Shown: positions 41,432-55,580, counted from the first letter of the stretch. The stretch is 64,000 bases of DNA from Thiocapsa imhoffii (GCF_016583985.1 NZ_NRSD01000022.1:1-64000), one strand, 5' to 3'. Made by a program: numbers and translations. Notes: generated from the sequence alone by a model not told the origin.

Positions 41432-41863
41432 CTAATCGCGTTGCTCCTCGGTGTGCCCCGCTGGCGAAGAGGGAAAGCGCGTCTGGCCGAAACGGATCAA
41501 GAGCACGGCGAGCGCAAGGATGAGGATGGCGGCTGAGGTGGCGATGATTTCCGTCTCGGTGATTTCCTTCATATCGAGGATGAGATGGCGCGCCAGCGCG
41601 ACCATTGCGATATAGAGAGGCATCCGGATCGGTAAGGAACCCGATTGTAAATAGACGCCCACCATGGCGAGAACCTCCAAATAGATGAACAGCAACAGGA
41701 GGTCAGCCAGCGTCACCTGTCTGCGTCCCCACATCTCGGTGACTTCCTGCGCGCCGGCAATCACGGTCGCGATGGCGATCAGCGTCAGGCCGAGCACCTC
41801 AAGTAGGGAGAGGACGCGACCGCCGATCGCAATCGCCTTGGATTGATCGGATTGTGGATTCAT
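41432..41863 (-). CDS. PsiE-family membrane protein
   Basis: 143 residues with four hydrophobic helices. It matches the phosphate-starvation-inducible PsiE family (LLLFIYLEVLAMVGVYL and ARHLILDMKEI). The function of PsiE is not established. ATG 41863 starts MNPQSDQSKAIA; the open frame upstream to 42100 overlaps the transpeptidase gene and is rejected. Confidence 0.82.
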   Translation of the reverse strand: MNPQSDQSKAIAIGGRVLSLLEVLGLTLIAIATVIAGAQEVTEMWGRRQVTLADLLLLFIYLEVLAMVGVYLQSGSLPIRMPLYIAMVALARHLILDMKEITETEIIATSAAILILALAVLLIRFGQTRFPSSPAGHTEEQRD

Positions 41864-41960
41864 GCTGCCAACTGAGCTCCAGTCGAACGGTGGAAGCGAA
41901 TGCTGTCCCTCATCGAATGCCGTGTCTCGACATTGGTTGGTCCTCAGTCGTCTGAATCCG

Positions 41961-42599
41961 TCACGGGAGGATATCGATCGGCAGGCCATCCATCGTGAGC
42001 GACCAAATCTCGTCGATGTCTTGGTTCGAGACCGCGATGCATCCGTGCGTCCAATCACGCCCCTGCTCTCCCGTCGGTCGTGACGTGCGCCCCTGTCCAT
42101 GGATCAAGATCAAGCCACCTGGGTCCTGGCCCTGTCTGTGGGCCCGGTGTCGATCCTGTGCATTGGGATAGCTGATGTGCAGTGCTTTATAAAACTGACT
42201 CCGATCGTTGCGCCAGTCGAGTCGGTACCGCCCTTCGGGTGTTTTCCCGTCGCCTTGGCGCGCCTTGTGTCCGATTGGTTGAAATCCCAGCGCAATCTCA
42301 TAGGTCCGAATCGGCTCTGAACCCCGCATGAGATAGAGGCGTCGCTCCGCTTTTTTGACCACAACACGATCCGCCTGTCCCGCGCGCGTCGGGGCGGTGG
42401 GTCGCATGTCGGATCCGACAAGCGCATCCGCCGCAGCCGTTGGAAAGGGCAGATAGGCCATGGCCGCAGCCGGCATCGACGTCTGTATGACGAGGAGTCC
42501 AGCCAAGACGGTCGGTGCCAGCGCACATCCTGGCCGCAACCAGGCTCGCAGCGGCCGGATCCGGGTCCGGGCCCGCGCGTTACGAGAGGTCGGCGGCAT
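41961..42599 (-). CDS. L,D-transpeptidase (YkuD domain), secreted
   Basis: 212 residues: an Arg-rich N-terminus and signal segment (ALAPTVLAGLLVIQTSMPAAA), then a YkuD domain whose catalytic motif is IHGQGRTSRPTGEQG followed by WTHGCIAVSN (active Cys). Such enzymes make 3-3 peptidoglycan cross-links or attach lipoproteins, in the periplasm. It overlaps the DUF2237 gene by 20 bases. Confidence 0.92.
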   Translation of the reverse strand: MPPTSRNARARTRIRPLRAWLRPGCALAPTVLAGLLVIQTSMPAAAMAYLPFPTAAADALVGSDMRPTAPTRAGQADRVVVKKAERRLYLMRGSEPIRTYEIALGFQPIGHKARQGDGKTPEGRYRLDWRNDRSQFYKALHISYPNAQDRHRAHRQGQDPGGLILIHGQGRTSRPTGEQGRDWTHGCIAVSNQDIDEIWSLTMDGLPIDILP

Positions 42600-42960
42600 G
42601 TGCCTTCAGATCGCTGAGACGCACGATATCCAGTGCGCGCGCATGCGTCGCTCGCATGACCACGCGGGGTGCAACCCCAGCCTCGAAGGCTTCTTGCCAG
42701 CGCGCGGCGCAGAGACACCACTGATCACCGGGCTTCAGTCCGGGAAACCCGTAGGCGGGTTGTGGGGTGATGAGGTCGTTACCCTGACGCTGACTGAATT
42801 CAAGGAATTCACGCGTGACCCGTGCGCAGACGGTATGTGAGCCCAGATCCTGCGGGCCGGTTTCACAACTGCCGCTGCGGGTGAACCCGGTCAGGGGGGA
42901 TTCGGAGCAGGGCTCAAGCGGCTCACCGAGCACATTGCGCTGAATTGTCGCGGTGGTCAT
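42580..42960 (-). CDS. DUF2237 family protein
   Basis: 126 residues. NVLGEPLEPCS, TGPQDLGSHTVCARVTREFLEFS and YGFPGLKPGDQWCLCAARW are the hallmarks of this conserved family with several invariant Cys residues; its function is unknown. ATG 42960 is chosen, 19 bases after the mltD stop. The C-terminus overlaps the L,D-transpeptidase gene. Confidence 0.88.
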   Translation of the reverse strand: MTTATIQRNVLGEPLEPCSESPLTGFTRSGSCETGPQDLGSHTVCARVTREFLEFSQRQGNDLITPQPAYGFPGLKPGDQWCLCAARWQEAFEAGVAPRVVMRATHARALDIVRLSDLKAHAADLS

Positions 42961-42979
42961 GGTCGGGATTCTCGTGAGG

Positions 42980-44419
42980 TCAGGAGAGCGGCGCTTCGCG
43001 TGGCGCATAGATGAGGATGATGTCACCCGGTTTGAGACGGTTGTCGGCGATCTGGTTCCAGCGCTGCAGATCCTGGATGGTGACGCCGTAACGCCGCGCT
43101 AGGCTCTTGACGGATTCGCCGCGGGCGACGCGGTGTCGGATTGGACCTGCCTGTGTCAGTTGGATGCGGAGTGTCTGTCCGGGAAGCACCGATTCGCCTT
43201 GCGAGAGTCCATTCAGGCGCGCGAGTTGATCCGTCTCGATACCATGTTCACGAGCGATCGAAGAGAGGTTCTCGCCGCCCTTGACCACATGGAATCGGGT
43301 CACTGTCTGGACTTGCGTCGCCCGGGGCCGTGGGGTTGTGTTCACGGTCGTGGCACGCGCTACGGAAGCGGTAGCCGGTAAGACCTGGACCTGTTCGAGA
43401 CTCTGCCCTAGACGTTCTCCGATCCCGATCGGAACGATGATGTGGCCAGGTCGGTCCGGTGCGGTCCGACCGAGTTTCAGCCCAGGATTCAGACGCTGCA
43501 ACTCGTAGAGCGGAACGCCGGATGCGGTGGCGATCCGTTCTAGATCGAGCGAACGCTGCGTGCGCACGACTTCGATCTGCGGGCGGTCGGGAACCGGTGG
43601 CAGCGTTAAACCGTAACGGTTGGGCTCGGCGACGAGGCGCGCGGTGGCGAGGATTTGCGGCACATAGTGCTTGGTCTCGCTCGGCAAGTTGTCAAGTGAC
43701 CAGAAATCCGTCGGCCGCCCCCGGCGGAGATTCTCTGCCTGCGCGGAGGCGACTCGCCCTGGGCCGCAGTTGTAGGCCGCCATGGCGAGTTCCCAGTCAC
43801 CATCGAACCGGCGATGAAGCTGTTGCAGATAATCCAGTGCCGCACCCGTCGAGGCGAGCGCGTCACGTCGCTCATCATGCCAGGCGTCCTGACGCAGTCC
43901 CATTTCGCGTCCCGTGCCGGGCATGAATTGCCAGATGCCGGCAGCCGCCTTGGGTGACGTTGCGCGCGGATTGAAGCGACTCTCGACATGGGGCAGGAAG
44001 GCGAGTTCCATCGGCAAACCACGGCGCTCGATCTCCTCGACGATGGCGTGCAGATAGGGCGTCGCTTGGTGCGACATCCGCGCAAGATACTGCGCGTCGC
44101 GACTGAAGCGTTCCGCCGTGTCGTCGATGCGAGGGCTCGCGGCGAGGTCGAGCGCCAAGCCAGCACGGACGCGCTGCCAGAGATCGCCACGCGCGTCCGC
44201 CCGCGCCGGCGCGACCTGACCTCGACCGCGCTCGGTGACGACGACGTCGACGGCGGGGCGCACGAAGCCGTACTCCCGTGCTGAGACGACCCCGCCGTAG
44301 TGGGCATCATCCACAGCTGTTACAGCTGTTGCGCGCTTGTCGGTCGCACAGCCAGATGTGAGCAAAACCAGGACACCAATCGCGCAGCCGCCGCGCGCAT
44401 AGCGGATCACATCAGCCAT
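42980..44419 (-). CDS. mltD: Membrane-bound lytic transglycosylase D (MltD) with LysM domains
   Basis: Lipoprotein (LLTSGCAT, Cys24) that cleaves peptidoglycan glycan strands in the periplasm, 479 residues. The catalytic SLT domain shows the active Glu in LPHVESRFNPRA, GIWQFMPGTGREMGL and AAYNCGPGRV. Two clear LysM repeats (HVVKGGENLSSIAREHG and HRVARGESVKSLARRYG) and a weaker one before them bind peptidoglycan. An AT-rich divergent region separates it from the methyltransferase gene. Confidence 0.94.
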   Translation of the reverse strand: MADVIRYARGGCAIGVLVLLTSGCATDKRATAVTAVDDAHYGGVVSAREYGFVRPAVDVVVTERGRGQVAPARADARGDLWQRVRAGLALDLAASPRIDDTAERFSRDAQYLARMSHQATPYLHAIVEEIERRGLPMELAFLPHVESRFNPRATSPKAAAGIWQFMPGTGREMGLRQDAWHDERRDALASTGAALDYLQQLHRRFDGDWELAMAAYNCGPGRVASAQAENLRRGRPTDFWSLDNLPSETKHYVPQILATARLVAEPNRYGLTLPPVPDRPQIEVVRTQRSLDLERIATASGVPLYELQRLNPGLKLGRTAPDRPGHIIVPIGIGERLGQSLEQVQVLPATASVARATTVNTTPRPRATQVQTVTRFHVVKGGENLSSIAREHGIETDQLARLNGLSQGESVLPGQTLRIQLTQAGPIRHRVARGESVKSLARRYGVTIQDLQRWNQIADNRLKPGDIILIYAPREAPLS

Positions 44420-44599
44420 GTTCCCCCCGAAGAACGTTAGGTAACTAGTTGTTTATTAGATTTTTATCTGAGTCACGTTTGCATCATAACCCAAAGTCGC
44501 GCAGCAGTTCCAGGTGTCTGTGTGGGAAATTTGGCGTGATGCCAACAGGACAGTGGAGGGCGATCACGGTTACCATGCGTGTCGCACCGAGGTGATGGC

Positions 44600-45364
44600 A
44601 TGACAGCACGCATGGCGCCGGGGTCATCCCTGGCCGGTCTACAAGATTGGTATCGTTCGCCGCTCGGCACTGAAGTGGCCGCGCTGGAGAGCGCCTGCGT
44701 GCAACACTTGCTGAGTGACACCTTTGGCTACTACCTGGTGCAGATCGGCGTCACCGAGAGCTTCCGCGATGCACTGGCTTCGAGCCGAATTCGCCATCGG
44801 ATTCTGATGCCCTGTGAACGACCGTCTGGTTCTCAAGGTTGCGAGATCGTCGCGCGGCCCCATCGGTTGCCGCTGGCCACCGACGCGATCGATGCGATCT
44901 TGCTTCCGCATACTCTCGATTACGCCCCAGAGCCGCAGGTCGTGCTGCGCGAGGTCGAGCGGGTGTTGATCCCGGAGGGGCGGGTCATCATCCTGGGATT
45001 CAATGCCTTGAGTGCCTGGGGATTGGTGGCCTTGTTGCGTCGGCGAGCGGGTCGGATGCCCTGGTGCGGGCGCTTCTCGACCGCTTATCGGATCGCGGGC
45101 GCCTTGTCGCTTCTAGGGTTCGATATCGAACGGCGTGAGCACATTATGTTCCGGCCGCCATTGCGACGCGCATTGGGGCCGAATTGCGCCTTATTCGATA
45201 CCCTAGGCCGTCGGTTGTGGCCGATCCTCGGGGGCGTCTATGTCATTCGGGCGGTCAAGCGCGTGTCCACACTGACGCCGTTGCGTCCGGCCTGGGGAAA
45301 ACGGCGCGCCTTGCTTCCTGGAGGGGCGGTGGAACCGACCACGCGTGAGAGCACCCATGTCTGA
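44600..45364 (+). CDS. SAM-dependent methyltransferase (YafS-like)
   Basis: 254 residues, a class I methyltransferase fold of the Methyltransf_11 type: [19 protein letters not shown] and [18 protein letters not shown]. The gene order mltD / methyltransferase / rnhA / dnaQ is the same as around E. coli yafS. Substrate unknown. ATG 44600 is favoured because GAGG lies 7 bases before it; an upstream GTG (44579) is in frame. It overlaps rnhA by 8 bases. Confidence 0.85.
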   Translation: MTARMAPGSSLAGLQDWYRSPLGTEVAALESACVQHLLSDTFGYYLVQIGVTESFRDALASSRIRHRILMPCERPSGSQGCEIVARPHRLPLATDAIDAILLPHTLDYAPEPQVVLREVERVLIPEGRVIILGFNALSAWGLVALLRRRAGRMPWCGRFSTAYRIAGALSLLGFDIERREHIMFRPPLRRALGPNCALFDTLGRRLWPILGGVYVIRAVKRVSTLTPLRPAWGKRRALLPGGAVEPTTRESTHV

Positions 45365-45788
45365 TTGTGTCACGGCCTTCACTGATGGCGCCTGCCGCGG
45401 GAATCCCGGACCCGGGGGCTGGGGCGTGTTGCTCCGCTGGGGTGAGGCGGAGAAGGAACTCTTTGGTGGCGAGCGCCAGACCACGAATAATCGTATGGAG
45501 TTATTCGCCGTGATCCATGCCCTGGAGGCCATGAAGCGGCCCGTCTGCATCGAGGTCGTGACGGATTCCCAGTACGTTAAACAGGGCGTCGAGGCCTGGA
45601 TGCCGCGCTGGAAGCGCAATGGGTGGCGCACCGCGGGTCGCCAACCGGTGAAGAACCGAGACCTCTGGGAGCGTCTCGACCAAGCATTGGCCGGTCACCA
45701 GGTCCGCTGGACGTGGGTCAAGGGGCATGCCGGGCATGTCGGCAACGAGCGCGCTGACCGTCTGGCCAATCGCGGGATCGATTCATGA
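45357..45788 (+). CDS. rnhA: Ribonuclease HI
   Basis: Degrades RNA of RNA-DNA hybrids, 143 residues. Catalytic Asp10 ([16 protein letters not shown]), Glu48 (NNRMEL) and Asp70 ([11 protein letters not shown]) match E. coli numbers, with the His loop and last Asp in [13 protein letters not shown]. The ATG at 45357 overlaps the preceding gene. Confidence 0.97.
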   Translation: MSDCVTAFTDGACRGNPGPGGWGVLLRWGEAEKELFGGERQTTNNRMELFAVIHALEAMKRPVCIEVVTDSQYVKQGVEAWMPRWKRNGWRTAGRQPVKNRDLWERLDQALAGHQVRWTWVKGHAGHVGNERADRLANRGIDS

Positions 45789-45849
45789 TGGCTCTGAACT
45801 TGGTATCCAACCGCCTCGGCCGTGACTGGTCGCCGATGAGATCTCGCCG

Positions 45850-46572
45850 ATGAGACAGATTGTCCTCGATACCGAAACGACCGGCCTCGACCCTCAAGAC
45901 GGACACCGCGTGATCGAGATCGGCTGCGTTGAACTCATCGATCGGCGCCTGACTGGACACCATTTCCATCATTATCTGCAGCCCGATCGCGAGATCGAGA
46001 GCGCCGCGGCGGATGTTCACGGCATCACCAATGCGTTCCTCGCGGACAAGCCCCGCTTCGCCGAAGTCGCTGACGCCTTCGTCCGCTACATCGAGGGGGC
46101 CGAACTCATCATCCACAACGCGGCCTTCGACGTCGGCTTTCTCAATCGTGAGTTACGCGCATGGGCCCCACGGGGGCCCGTCGTCGCCGATCTGTGCGAG
46201 ATCACCGACACACTCGCCATGGCGCGTCGTCTGCATCCAGGGCAGCGCAATAGTCTGGATGCCTTGTGCAAGCGCTATGGCATCGACAATCGCCATCGCG
46301 ATCGACATGGTGCGTTGCTGGATGCCGAGATCCTCGCCGATGTCTATCTGGCGATGACAGGAGGGCAAGTGGCCCTGTCGCTTGGTCATGCGCAATCCGA
46401 TCCGACCGATCGCGCCGCGCATGCTCACCGTGGCCGGATCGATCCGCGGCGACGTCCACTGAGAGTCGTCCGCGCTGATCCACAGGCCCTTGCCGACCAT
46501 GGAGAACGCCTCGCGGCGATCGATCAGGCGAGCCGGGACGGATGCCTCTGGCTGCGTCAGGATTCACCCTGA
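45850..46572 (+). CDS. dnaQ: DNA polymerase III epsilon subunit (proofreading exonuclease)
   Basis: 3'-5' exonuclease of the replicative polymerase, 240 residues. DEDDh motifs are present: Exo I IVLDTETTGLD, Exo II IIHNAAFDVGFLN and Exo III HRDRHGALLDAEILA. The C-terminal segment that binds the alpha subunit is present. rnhA and dnaQ are neighbours in many gammaproteobacteria. Confidence 0.96.
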   Translation: MRQIVLDTETTGLDPQDGHRVIEIGCVELIDRRLTGHHFHHYLQPDREIESAAADVHGITNAFLADKPRFAEVADAFVRYIEGAELIIHNAAFDVGFLNRELRAWAPRGPVVADLCEITDTLAMARRLHPGQRNSLDALCKRYGIDNRHRDRHGALLDAEILADVYLAMTGGQVALSLGHAQSDPTDRAAHAHRGRIDPRRRPLRVVRADPQALADHGERLAAIDQASRDGCLWLRQDSP

Positions 46573-46732
46573 TCACCGAATCATCGACCGACAGCCGCTC
46601 GATGTGGTTGGCGGATTGCGCAAGCCCCGCCACCTCGAGTGAGGCAGGGTTGGCGACGGCGTTGCGTGATGTCTGGGACGGGTGCGGCCCGAAGGTCGTG
46701 GCTCGGACTGGTTCGCGAGGGCGGCGCGGTGT

Positions 46733-46763
46733 GGCTCGCCCCGTCGACAACCCGGGGCGAGCC
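46733..46763. terminator. Terminator between convergent dnaQ and fnr
   Basis: An 11-bp perfect GC-rich stem (GGCTCGCCCCG at 46733-46743, complement at 46753-46763) with a 9-base loop, followed on the plus strand by GATCCTTT. It lies 6 bases after the fnr stop on the minus strand. Confidence 0.8.
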
Positions 46764-46769
46764 GATCCT

Positions 46770-47555
46770 TTAACTCTGTTGCTGCTGACGCCGGTGCTGA
46801 CCGATACCACCCACGAGCGCCTCTAGGGCGTCCTGATCGATGATTTGGATATGCTTGCGATCAACCCGCATCAGTCCATCGTCCTGGAACCGGGTGAACA
46901 GGCGACTAACGGTCTCCACCGCAAGTCCGAGATAATTCCCGATCTCATGCCGCGACATGCTGAGGTAGAAGTCGGTTGCTGACAAGCCGCGCTTGTGCAG
47001 CCGTTTGGACAGACTGAGTAGAAAGGCTGCGAGACGTTCCTCGGCATTTTTCTTGCCAAGCAGGAGAAGGAGCTCCGTATCCTGTCCGATCTCCTTACTC
47101 AGGAGTCGGTACATCTGGTGCTGCAGGCTCGGGATGCTCATGGTGAGTTCTTCGAGCCGAGCGAAAGGGATCTCGCAAATCGCCGAAGTTTCGAGCACCT
47201 TGGCCGAACAGGCATGCGCATCCTTATCGATCGCATCTAAGCCGATGACCTCACCGGGGAGATGGAAGCCAAGCACCTGCTCGCCACCCTCCGGGCTCGG
47301 GGCGAACGTCTTCACCGATCCGGTTTTGACCACGAAGAGCGAGCGAAATCGATCGCCTTCACGAAACAAGAAATCGCCGCGGTGGAGCGGGCGGTTGCGT
47401 TTGACGATCTCATCGAGTCGCTCGATATCTTCTGGCGCCAGGCCCATTGGGAGGCACAGCGAAGTGAGGGAACAGTTTCTGCACGCGACGCGGAGATCGT
47501 CTAAGGAAATCACTTTGCGCTGACTCACACTCTTGCCTCGGCACGCTTGGGTCAT
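46770..47555 (-). CDS. fnr: FNR oxygen-sensing transcription regulator
   Basis: CRP/FNR-family regulator that holds an oxygen-labile [4Fe-4S] cluster and switches anaerobic genes. It has 261 residues: cluster Cys25, Cys28, Cys34 (CRNCSLTSLC) and Cys116, a cNMP-like fold, dimer helix KKNAEERLAAFLLSLSKRL, and DNA-recognition helix EIGNYLGLAVETVSRLFTRF with the FNR-type E--SR contacts. ATG 47555 gives the usual N-terminus; upstream in-frame starts (47600, 47666) would place the FNR box inside the gene. Confidence 0.95.
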   Translation of the reverse strand: MTQACRGKSVSQRKVISLDDLRVACRNCSLTSLCLPMGLAPEDIERLDEIVKRNRPLHRGDFLFREGDRFRSLFVVKTGSVKTFAPSPEGGEQVLGFHLPGEVIGLDAIDKDAHACSAKVLETSAICEIPFARLEELTMSIPSLQHQMYRLLSKEIGQDTELLLLLGKKNAEERLAAFLLSLSKRLHKRGLSATDFYLSMSRHEIGNYLGLAVETVSRLFTRFQDDGLMRVDRKHIQIIDQDALEALVGGIGQHRRQQQQS

Positions 47556-47573
47556 CCGATTTTGAACCTTTGC

Positions 47574-47587
47574 TTGATCTGGATCAA
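47574..47587. promoter_or_regulatory. Perfect FNR box directly upstream of fnr
   Basis: TTGATCTGGATCAA is a 10 of 10 match to TTGAT-N4-ATCAA. It ends 18 bases before the fnr ATG, a position between promoter and start that fits autorepression, as known for fnr in E. coli. Confidence 0.9.
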
Positions 47588-47671
47588 GCGAAGAAACCAT
47601 TGAAGCATCCGCTTCCTGTGCAAGCGCAGTGCCCAAGCTCGCATCCTGTGGCAAAGACGGGATCAACGGCG

Positions 47672-47704
47672 AAAAAAAAACCGCGCCCTCGCGGGCACGG
47701 TTTC
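47672..47704 (-). terminator. Terminator of the sulfur globule gene
   Basis: On the minus strand: AACCGTGCCC, loop GCGA, GGGCGCGGTT (one internal mismatch) followed by a T run of nine. It lies 33 bases after the stop of the sulfur globule gene and separates it from fnr. Confidence 0.92.
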
Positions 47705-47736
47705 TTCTTCAGCAATTGCTCGAGCGGCGAATTCCG

Positions 47737-48129
47737 CTATTTCGCCTCGCTCGGGGCGGGAGCGACCGGCGCGGCATAGGGCGCGGCATAGGGTGCGCCA
47801 TAGAAGGGGGCACCATAACCCGGGTAGCCGCCGTAGCCATAGCCGGGGTAGCCGTAACCATAGCCAGGGTGACCGTAGCCGTAGCCACGCCCGTAGCCCT
47901 GGCCGCGTCCGTAACCACGCCCGCCGCCACTCATGTTCATGTTGAAGTCGCCCCAGCCGTCACCCAACATGTCGCTGAAGATGTCCCCGAGGCCCGACCC
48001 GTAACCTGGGCCATAACCATACCCTGGGCCGCCCCAACCCGGGCCCCACCAAGCCTGCACCGGGCTCACCGCGAAGGCTGCTGCGCTTGCGATTGCAGCC
48101 ACCCCCATGAATTTTGCTGACTGACGCAT
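47737..48129 (-). CDS. Sulfur globule protein (Gly/Tyr-rich)
   Basis: 130 residues: a Sec signal peptide ([20 protein letters not shown] up to VQA) and a mature part almost wholly of Gly, Tyr, Pro and Trp ([31 protein letters not shown] and GYG repeats), with a C-terminal Pro/Ala tail. This is the pattern of Sgp proteins of Chromatiaceae, which coat sulfur globules in the periplasm during sulfide and thiosulfate oxidation. It resembles the SgpC type; which paralogue is uncertain. ATG 48129 follows AGGAG at 8 bases; a GTG nine bases earlier is less suitable. Confidence 0.88.
   Translation of the reverse strand: MRQSAKFMGVAAIASAAAFAVSPVQAWWGPGWGGPGYGYGPGYGSGLGDIFSDMLGDGWGDFNMNMSGGGRGYGRGQGYGRGYGYGHPGYGYGYPGYGYGGYPGYGAPFYGAPYAAPYAAPVAPAPSEAK
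47814..47930 (-). repeat. Degenerate GYG-coding repeats in the sulfur globule gene
   Basis: Repeated short units of the type GGCTACGGN(6) encode GYG/PGYGYG repeats. They are part of the gene, not a separate element, and could be prone to slippage. Confidence 0.75.
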
Positions 48130-52786
<4,657 letters not shown>

Positions 52787-52850
52787 TGCGGTCGTGTGCT
52801 CGTGGCGCGTCTGTTCGCGGACCTGAGATCCTAGGGCGCGGACCACGCCG

Positions 52851-53144
52851 ATGCGGCTGTTGATCGCGCTATTGATCGTCATGCTGGCCGCCCTGCAATA
52901 CCGTCTCTGGGTCGGGGAGGGCAGCCTTGCGGAGGTGCATGGGTTGAAGCAAGAGATCGCGGCTCAGAACGAGGAGTTGGCGCGGCTGCGCGCACGCAAT
53001 CAGGCATTGCATGCCGAGGTGATGGATCTGCGCGACGGTGTCGATGCCCTTGAGGAGCGGGCGCGGCGCGACATTGGCATGATCAAACCAGGTGAGATCT
53101 TCATCCAGGTGATCGAACGATCAGCGCCCACGAAGACCCCATGA
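52851..53144 (+). CDS. ftsB: Cell division protein FtsB
   Basis: Septal membrane protein that forms the FtsQLB complex, 97 residues. It has one N-terminal transmembrane helix (about 3-20), then a coiled coil (SLAEVHGLKQEIAAQNEELA) and the ERARRDIGMIKPGE segment typical of FtsB. Its stop overlaps the ispD start in ATGA; the eno-ftsB-ispD order is conserved. Confidence 0.94.
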   Translation: MRLLIALLIVMLAALQYRLWVGEGSLAEVHGLKQEIAAQNEELARLRARNQALHAEVMDLRDGVDALEERARRDIGMIKPGEIFIQVIERSAPTKTP

Positions 53145-53860
53145 GTCAGGAACCGCGCTTCTGGGTGGTGCTGCCGGCGGCTGGTGTCGGACGGCGGATG
53201 GGCAGCCGAGTTCCGAAGCAGTATCTGGACCTCGCGGGACGGGCGGTGATCGATCACACGCTCGATCTCTTCGTCGCCGACGCGCGCATCGCCGGGATTG
53301 CGCTCGCCCTGGATCCCTCGGATCGTTATTGGGAGGCCACGGAGTATGCCCTGCACCCGAAGGTCCGGCGGGTCGACGGCGGGGCGGAACGCTGTCTATC
53401 GGTGCTCAATGCACTCGAGTGGTTGCTGGGCACGGCCAGCAGCCATGACTGGGTGCTGGTCCATGACGCGGCGCGACCCTGTCTGCGGGTCACGGATCTC
53501 AATCGGTTGATTGACGTCTTGCGCGAGGATGCCGTCGGCGGTCTGCTGGGCATTCCCGTGCGTGACACCATGAAGCGGGCGCGCGCGGACGCCCCGGATC
53601 AGGTGGGCGAAACGGTGGACCGTGCGGCACTCTGGCATGCCTTCACGCCACAGATGTTTCGTCTGGGCCATCTGCATGCCGCGTTGCGCGCGGCCCTTGC
53701 GCGCGCGGAGCTCGTCACCGATGATGCCTCGGCAATCGAGCAAGCCGGACATGCGCCGCGCCTGATCGAGGGTCATGCCGACAATATCAAGATCACCCGT
53801 GCCGAGGATCTGCCACTCGCTCGCTTCTATCTCCAACAACAGGGGCGGCTCGCCGAGTAG
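53141..53860 (+). CDS. ispD: 2-C-methyl-D-erythritol 4-phosphate cytidylyltransferase
   Basis: Third step of the MEP isoprenoid pathway, 239 residues. The CTP-binding VVLPAAGVGRRMGSRVPKQY, VHDAARPCLR and the C-terminal GHADNIKITRAEDLPLA are present. The pathway feeds carotenoid, quinone and bacteriochlorophyll side chains. It is coupled to ftsB. Confidence 0.95.
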   Translation: MSQEPRFWVVLPAAGVGRRMGSRVPKQYLDLAGRAVIDHTLDLFVADARIAGIALALDPSDRYWEATEYALHPKVRRVDGGAERCLSVLNALEWLLGTASSHDWVLVHDAARPCLRVTDLNRLIDVLREDAVGGLLGIPVRDTMKRARADAPDQVGETVDRAALWHAFTPQMFRLGHLHAALRAALARAELVTDDASAIEQAGHAPRLIEGHADNIKITRAEDLPLARFYLQQQGRLAE

Positions 53861-54016
53861 GTCATGCCTCGATGCGAGCGGAGATGTGCTAGGGCAAACG
53901 GCCGCACCCGGGTGAGAATCGCGCGGCCTGTCCTGTGACCATCGGGGCGGTCTTCCCGTCCTCGGCCGGTGGGCTGGCCCGATCCGGTTGCGCTATCCTT
54001 TGGGAGTCTAAACAGC

Positions 54017-54490
54017 ATGTTGATCGGTCAGGGCGTCGACGCCCATCGTTTTGGCCCCGGACGCCCACTGCGGCTCTGCGGCGTCGAGATTCCACATGAT
54101 CAGGGCCTGCTCGCCCATTCGGACGGTGATGTGGCCATTCATGCCCTCTGTGATGCCCTGCTGGGAGCGGCCGGGCTCGGTGACATTGGGCATCATTTTC
54201 CCGATACCGATGAGGCCTATGCAGGCATCGACAGCCGCCGGCTGCTGCAGCGTGTGATGGCGAGCCTCACCGAGCGGGGGCTGCGTGTCCAGAATGCCGA
54301 TCTGACCATCATCGCGCAGCGTCCCAAACTTGCCCCACATCTCTCTGCGATGCGCGGGCAACTGGCCGTGGATTTGGGCTGCGAGCCCATGCGCGTCAAT
54401 GTCAAGGCCACGACAACCGAGCAGATGGGGTTCACCGGGCGCGGAGAGGGAATCGCGGCCACGGCCATCGTGCTGCTCGTCGGTGACTGA
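54017..54490 (+). CDS. ispF: 2-C-methyl-D-erythritol 2,4-cyclodiphosphate synthase
   Basis: Fifth step of the MEP pathway, 157 residues. The metal ligands Asp8, His10 and His42 lie in [10 protein letters not shown] and [11 protein letters not shown] context, and [19 protein letters not shown] ends the protein. ATG 54017; an earlier in-frame ATG (53969) adds 16 residues before the conserved start. truD begins inside its last 8 bases. Confidence 0.96.
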   Translation: MLIGQGVDAHRFGPGRPLRLCGVEIPHDQGLLAHSDGDVAIHALCDALLGAAGLGDIGHHFPDTDEAYAGIDSRRLLQRVMASLTERGLRVQNADLTIIAQRPKLAPHLSAMRGQLAVDLGCEPMRVNVKATTTEQMGFTGRGEGIAATAIVLLVGD

Positions 54491-55580
54491 GGCGCGCGAA
54501 ACCACGGCCTGGGCTGGGGTCGAACAGCGACCACGCGCCGCCGGCGCACCGCTTGGACAGGGCCTCCTGCGAGTCTGCTGCGACGACTTTCACGTCGAGG
54601 AGCAACTCGGTTTCGAGCCGGATGAGGAGGGCGAACATCTGCTGCTGTGGGTGCGCAAGCGCGGTGCCAATACCGAGTGGGCGGCACGGCGTCTCGCGCA
54701 CTGTGCTGGGGTCGCGGTGTCGAGCGTGGGATACGCGGGTCTGAAGGATCGACACGCCGTCACCCTGCAATGGTTTTCGCTGCCCTGGCGTGGCCACACC
54801 CGGCCCGACTGGACGCCGCTCGCTCAGGAGGGGATCTGGGTCCTCGCGTGCCACCGACACCGCCGGAAGCTCAAGCGGGGCGCCTTGGCCGGGAATCGAT
54901 TCAGGATCCGTGTCCGCACGCCACGGCCGCTTCCCCTGCCGGACCTGGTCGCGCGACTCGCGCAGCTCCGTCGCTCTGGTGTGCCCAATTACTTTGGCGC
55001 GCAGCGCTTCGGACACGGCGGGGCGAATCTATCACGCGCGGACGAACTCTTTGCCGGAACCGCCGGTCGAGTCTCGCGACACCGAGCGGGACTGTGGCTG
55101 TCGGCCGTGCGCGCTCAGTTGTTCAATGACATCCTGGCCGAACGGGTTCAGCGTGGCGACTGGGATCAGCCGCTGATCGGGGATTGTCTGCAACTGGCCG
55201 GAACCCATTCATTTTTCCCCGTGACCACGGTGGATGAGCGTCTCCAGGCGCGCTGCCAGCAACTTGATCTGCATCCCACCGGCGCACTCTGGGGGCGTGG
55301 CGAGCTGCCCACGGACGCTGAGGTGCGTGCACTGGAAGAGCGGATGGCGGCGCGAGTGCCGAGTTGGTGCACGGGGCTCGCCTCCTTTGGCTTGTCGCAA
55401 GAGCGCCGCGCCTTGCGGGTGCCGGTCGCAGGACTCACCGGCGAGCTCGTCGAGGGCGATCTCCTGCTCGATTTTTCCCTACCCGCGGGCGCCTATGCGA
55501 CCATGGTGCTGCGAGAAATCCTCGACTGCAGCGAGGCGACAGATGCTCAGCGAACGGATCCGCTTCGCAGCCCGGGCTGA
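54483..55580 (+). CDS. truD: tRNA pseudouridine(13) synthase TruD
   Basis: Isomerises U13 in tRNA-Glu, 365 residues. The catalytic Asp89 is in [17 protein letters not shown], and [16 protein letters not shown] is the second family block. GTG 54483 overlaps the ispF stop by 8 bases, giving translational coupling; the upstream part of the open frame lies inside ispF and is rejected. ftsB-ispD-ispF-truD is the classical order. It converges on der. Confidence 0.93.
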   Translation: MTEARETTAWAGVEQRPRAAGAPLGQGLLRVCCDDFHVEEQLGFEPDEEGEHLLLWVRKRGANTEWAARRLAHCAGVAVSSVGYAGLKDRHAVTLQWFSLPWRGHTRPDWTPLAQEGIWVLACHRHRRKLKRGALAGNRFRIRVRTPRPLPLPDLVARLAQLRRSGVPNYFGAQRFGHGGANLSRADELFAGTAGRVSRHRAGLWLSAVRAQLFNDILAERVQRGDWDQPLIGDCLQLAGTHSFFPVTTVDERLQARCQQLDLHPTGALWGRGELPTDAEVRALEERMAARVPSWCTGLASFGLSQERRALRVPVAGLTGELVEGDLLLDFSLPAGAYATMVLREILDCSEATDAQRTDPLRSPG

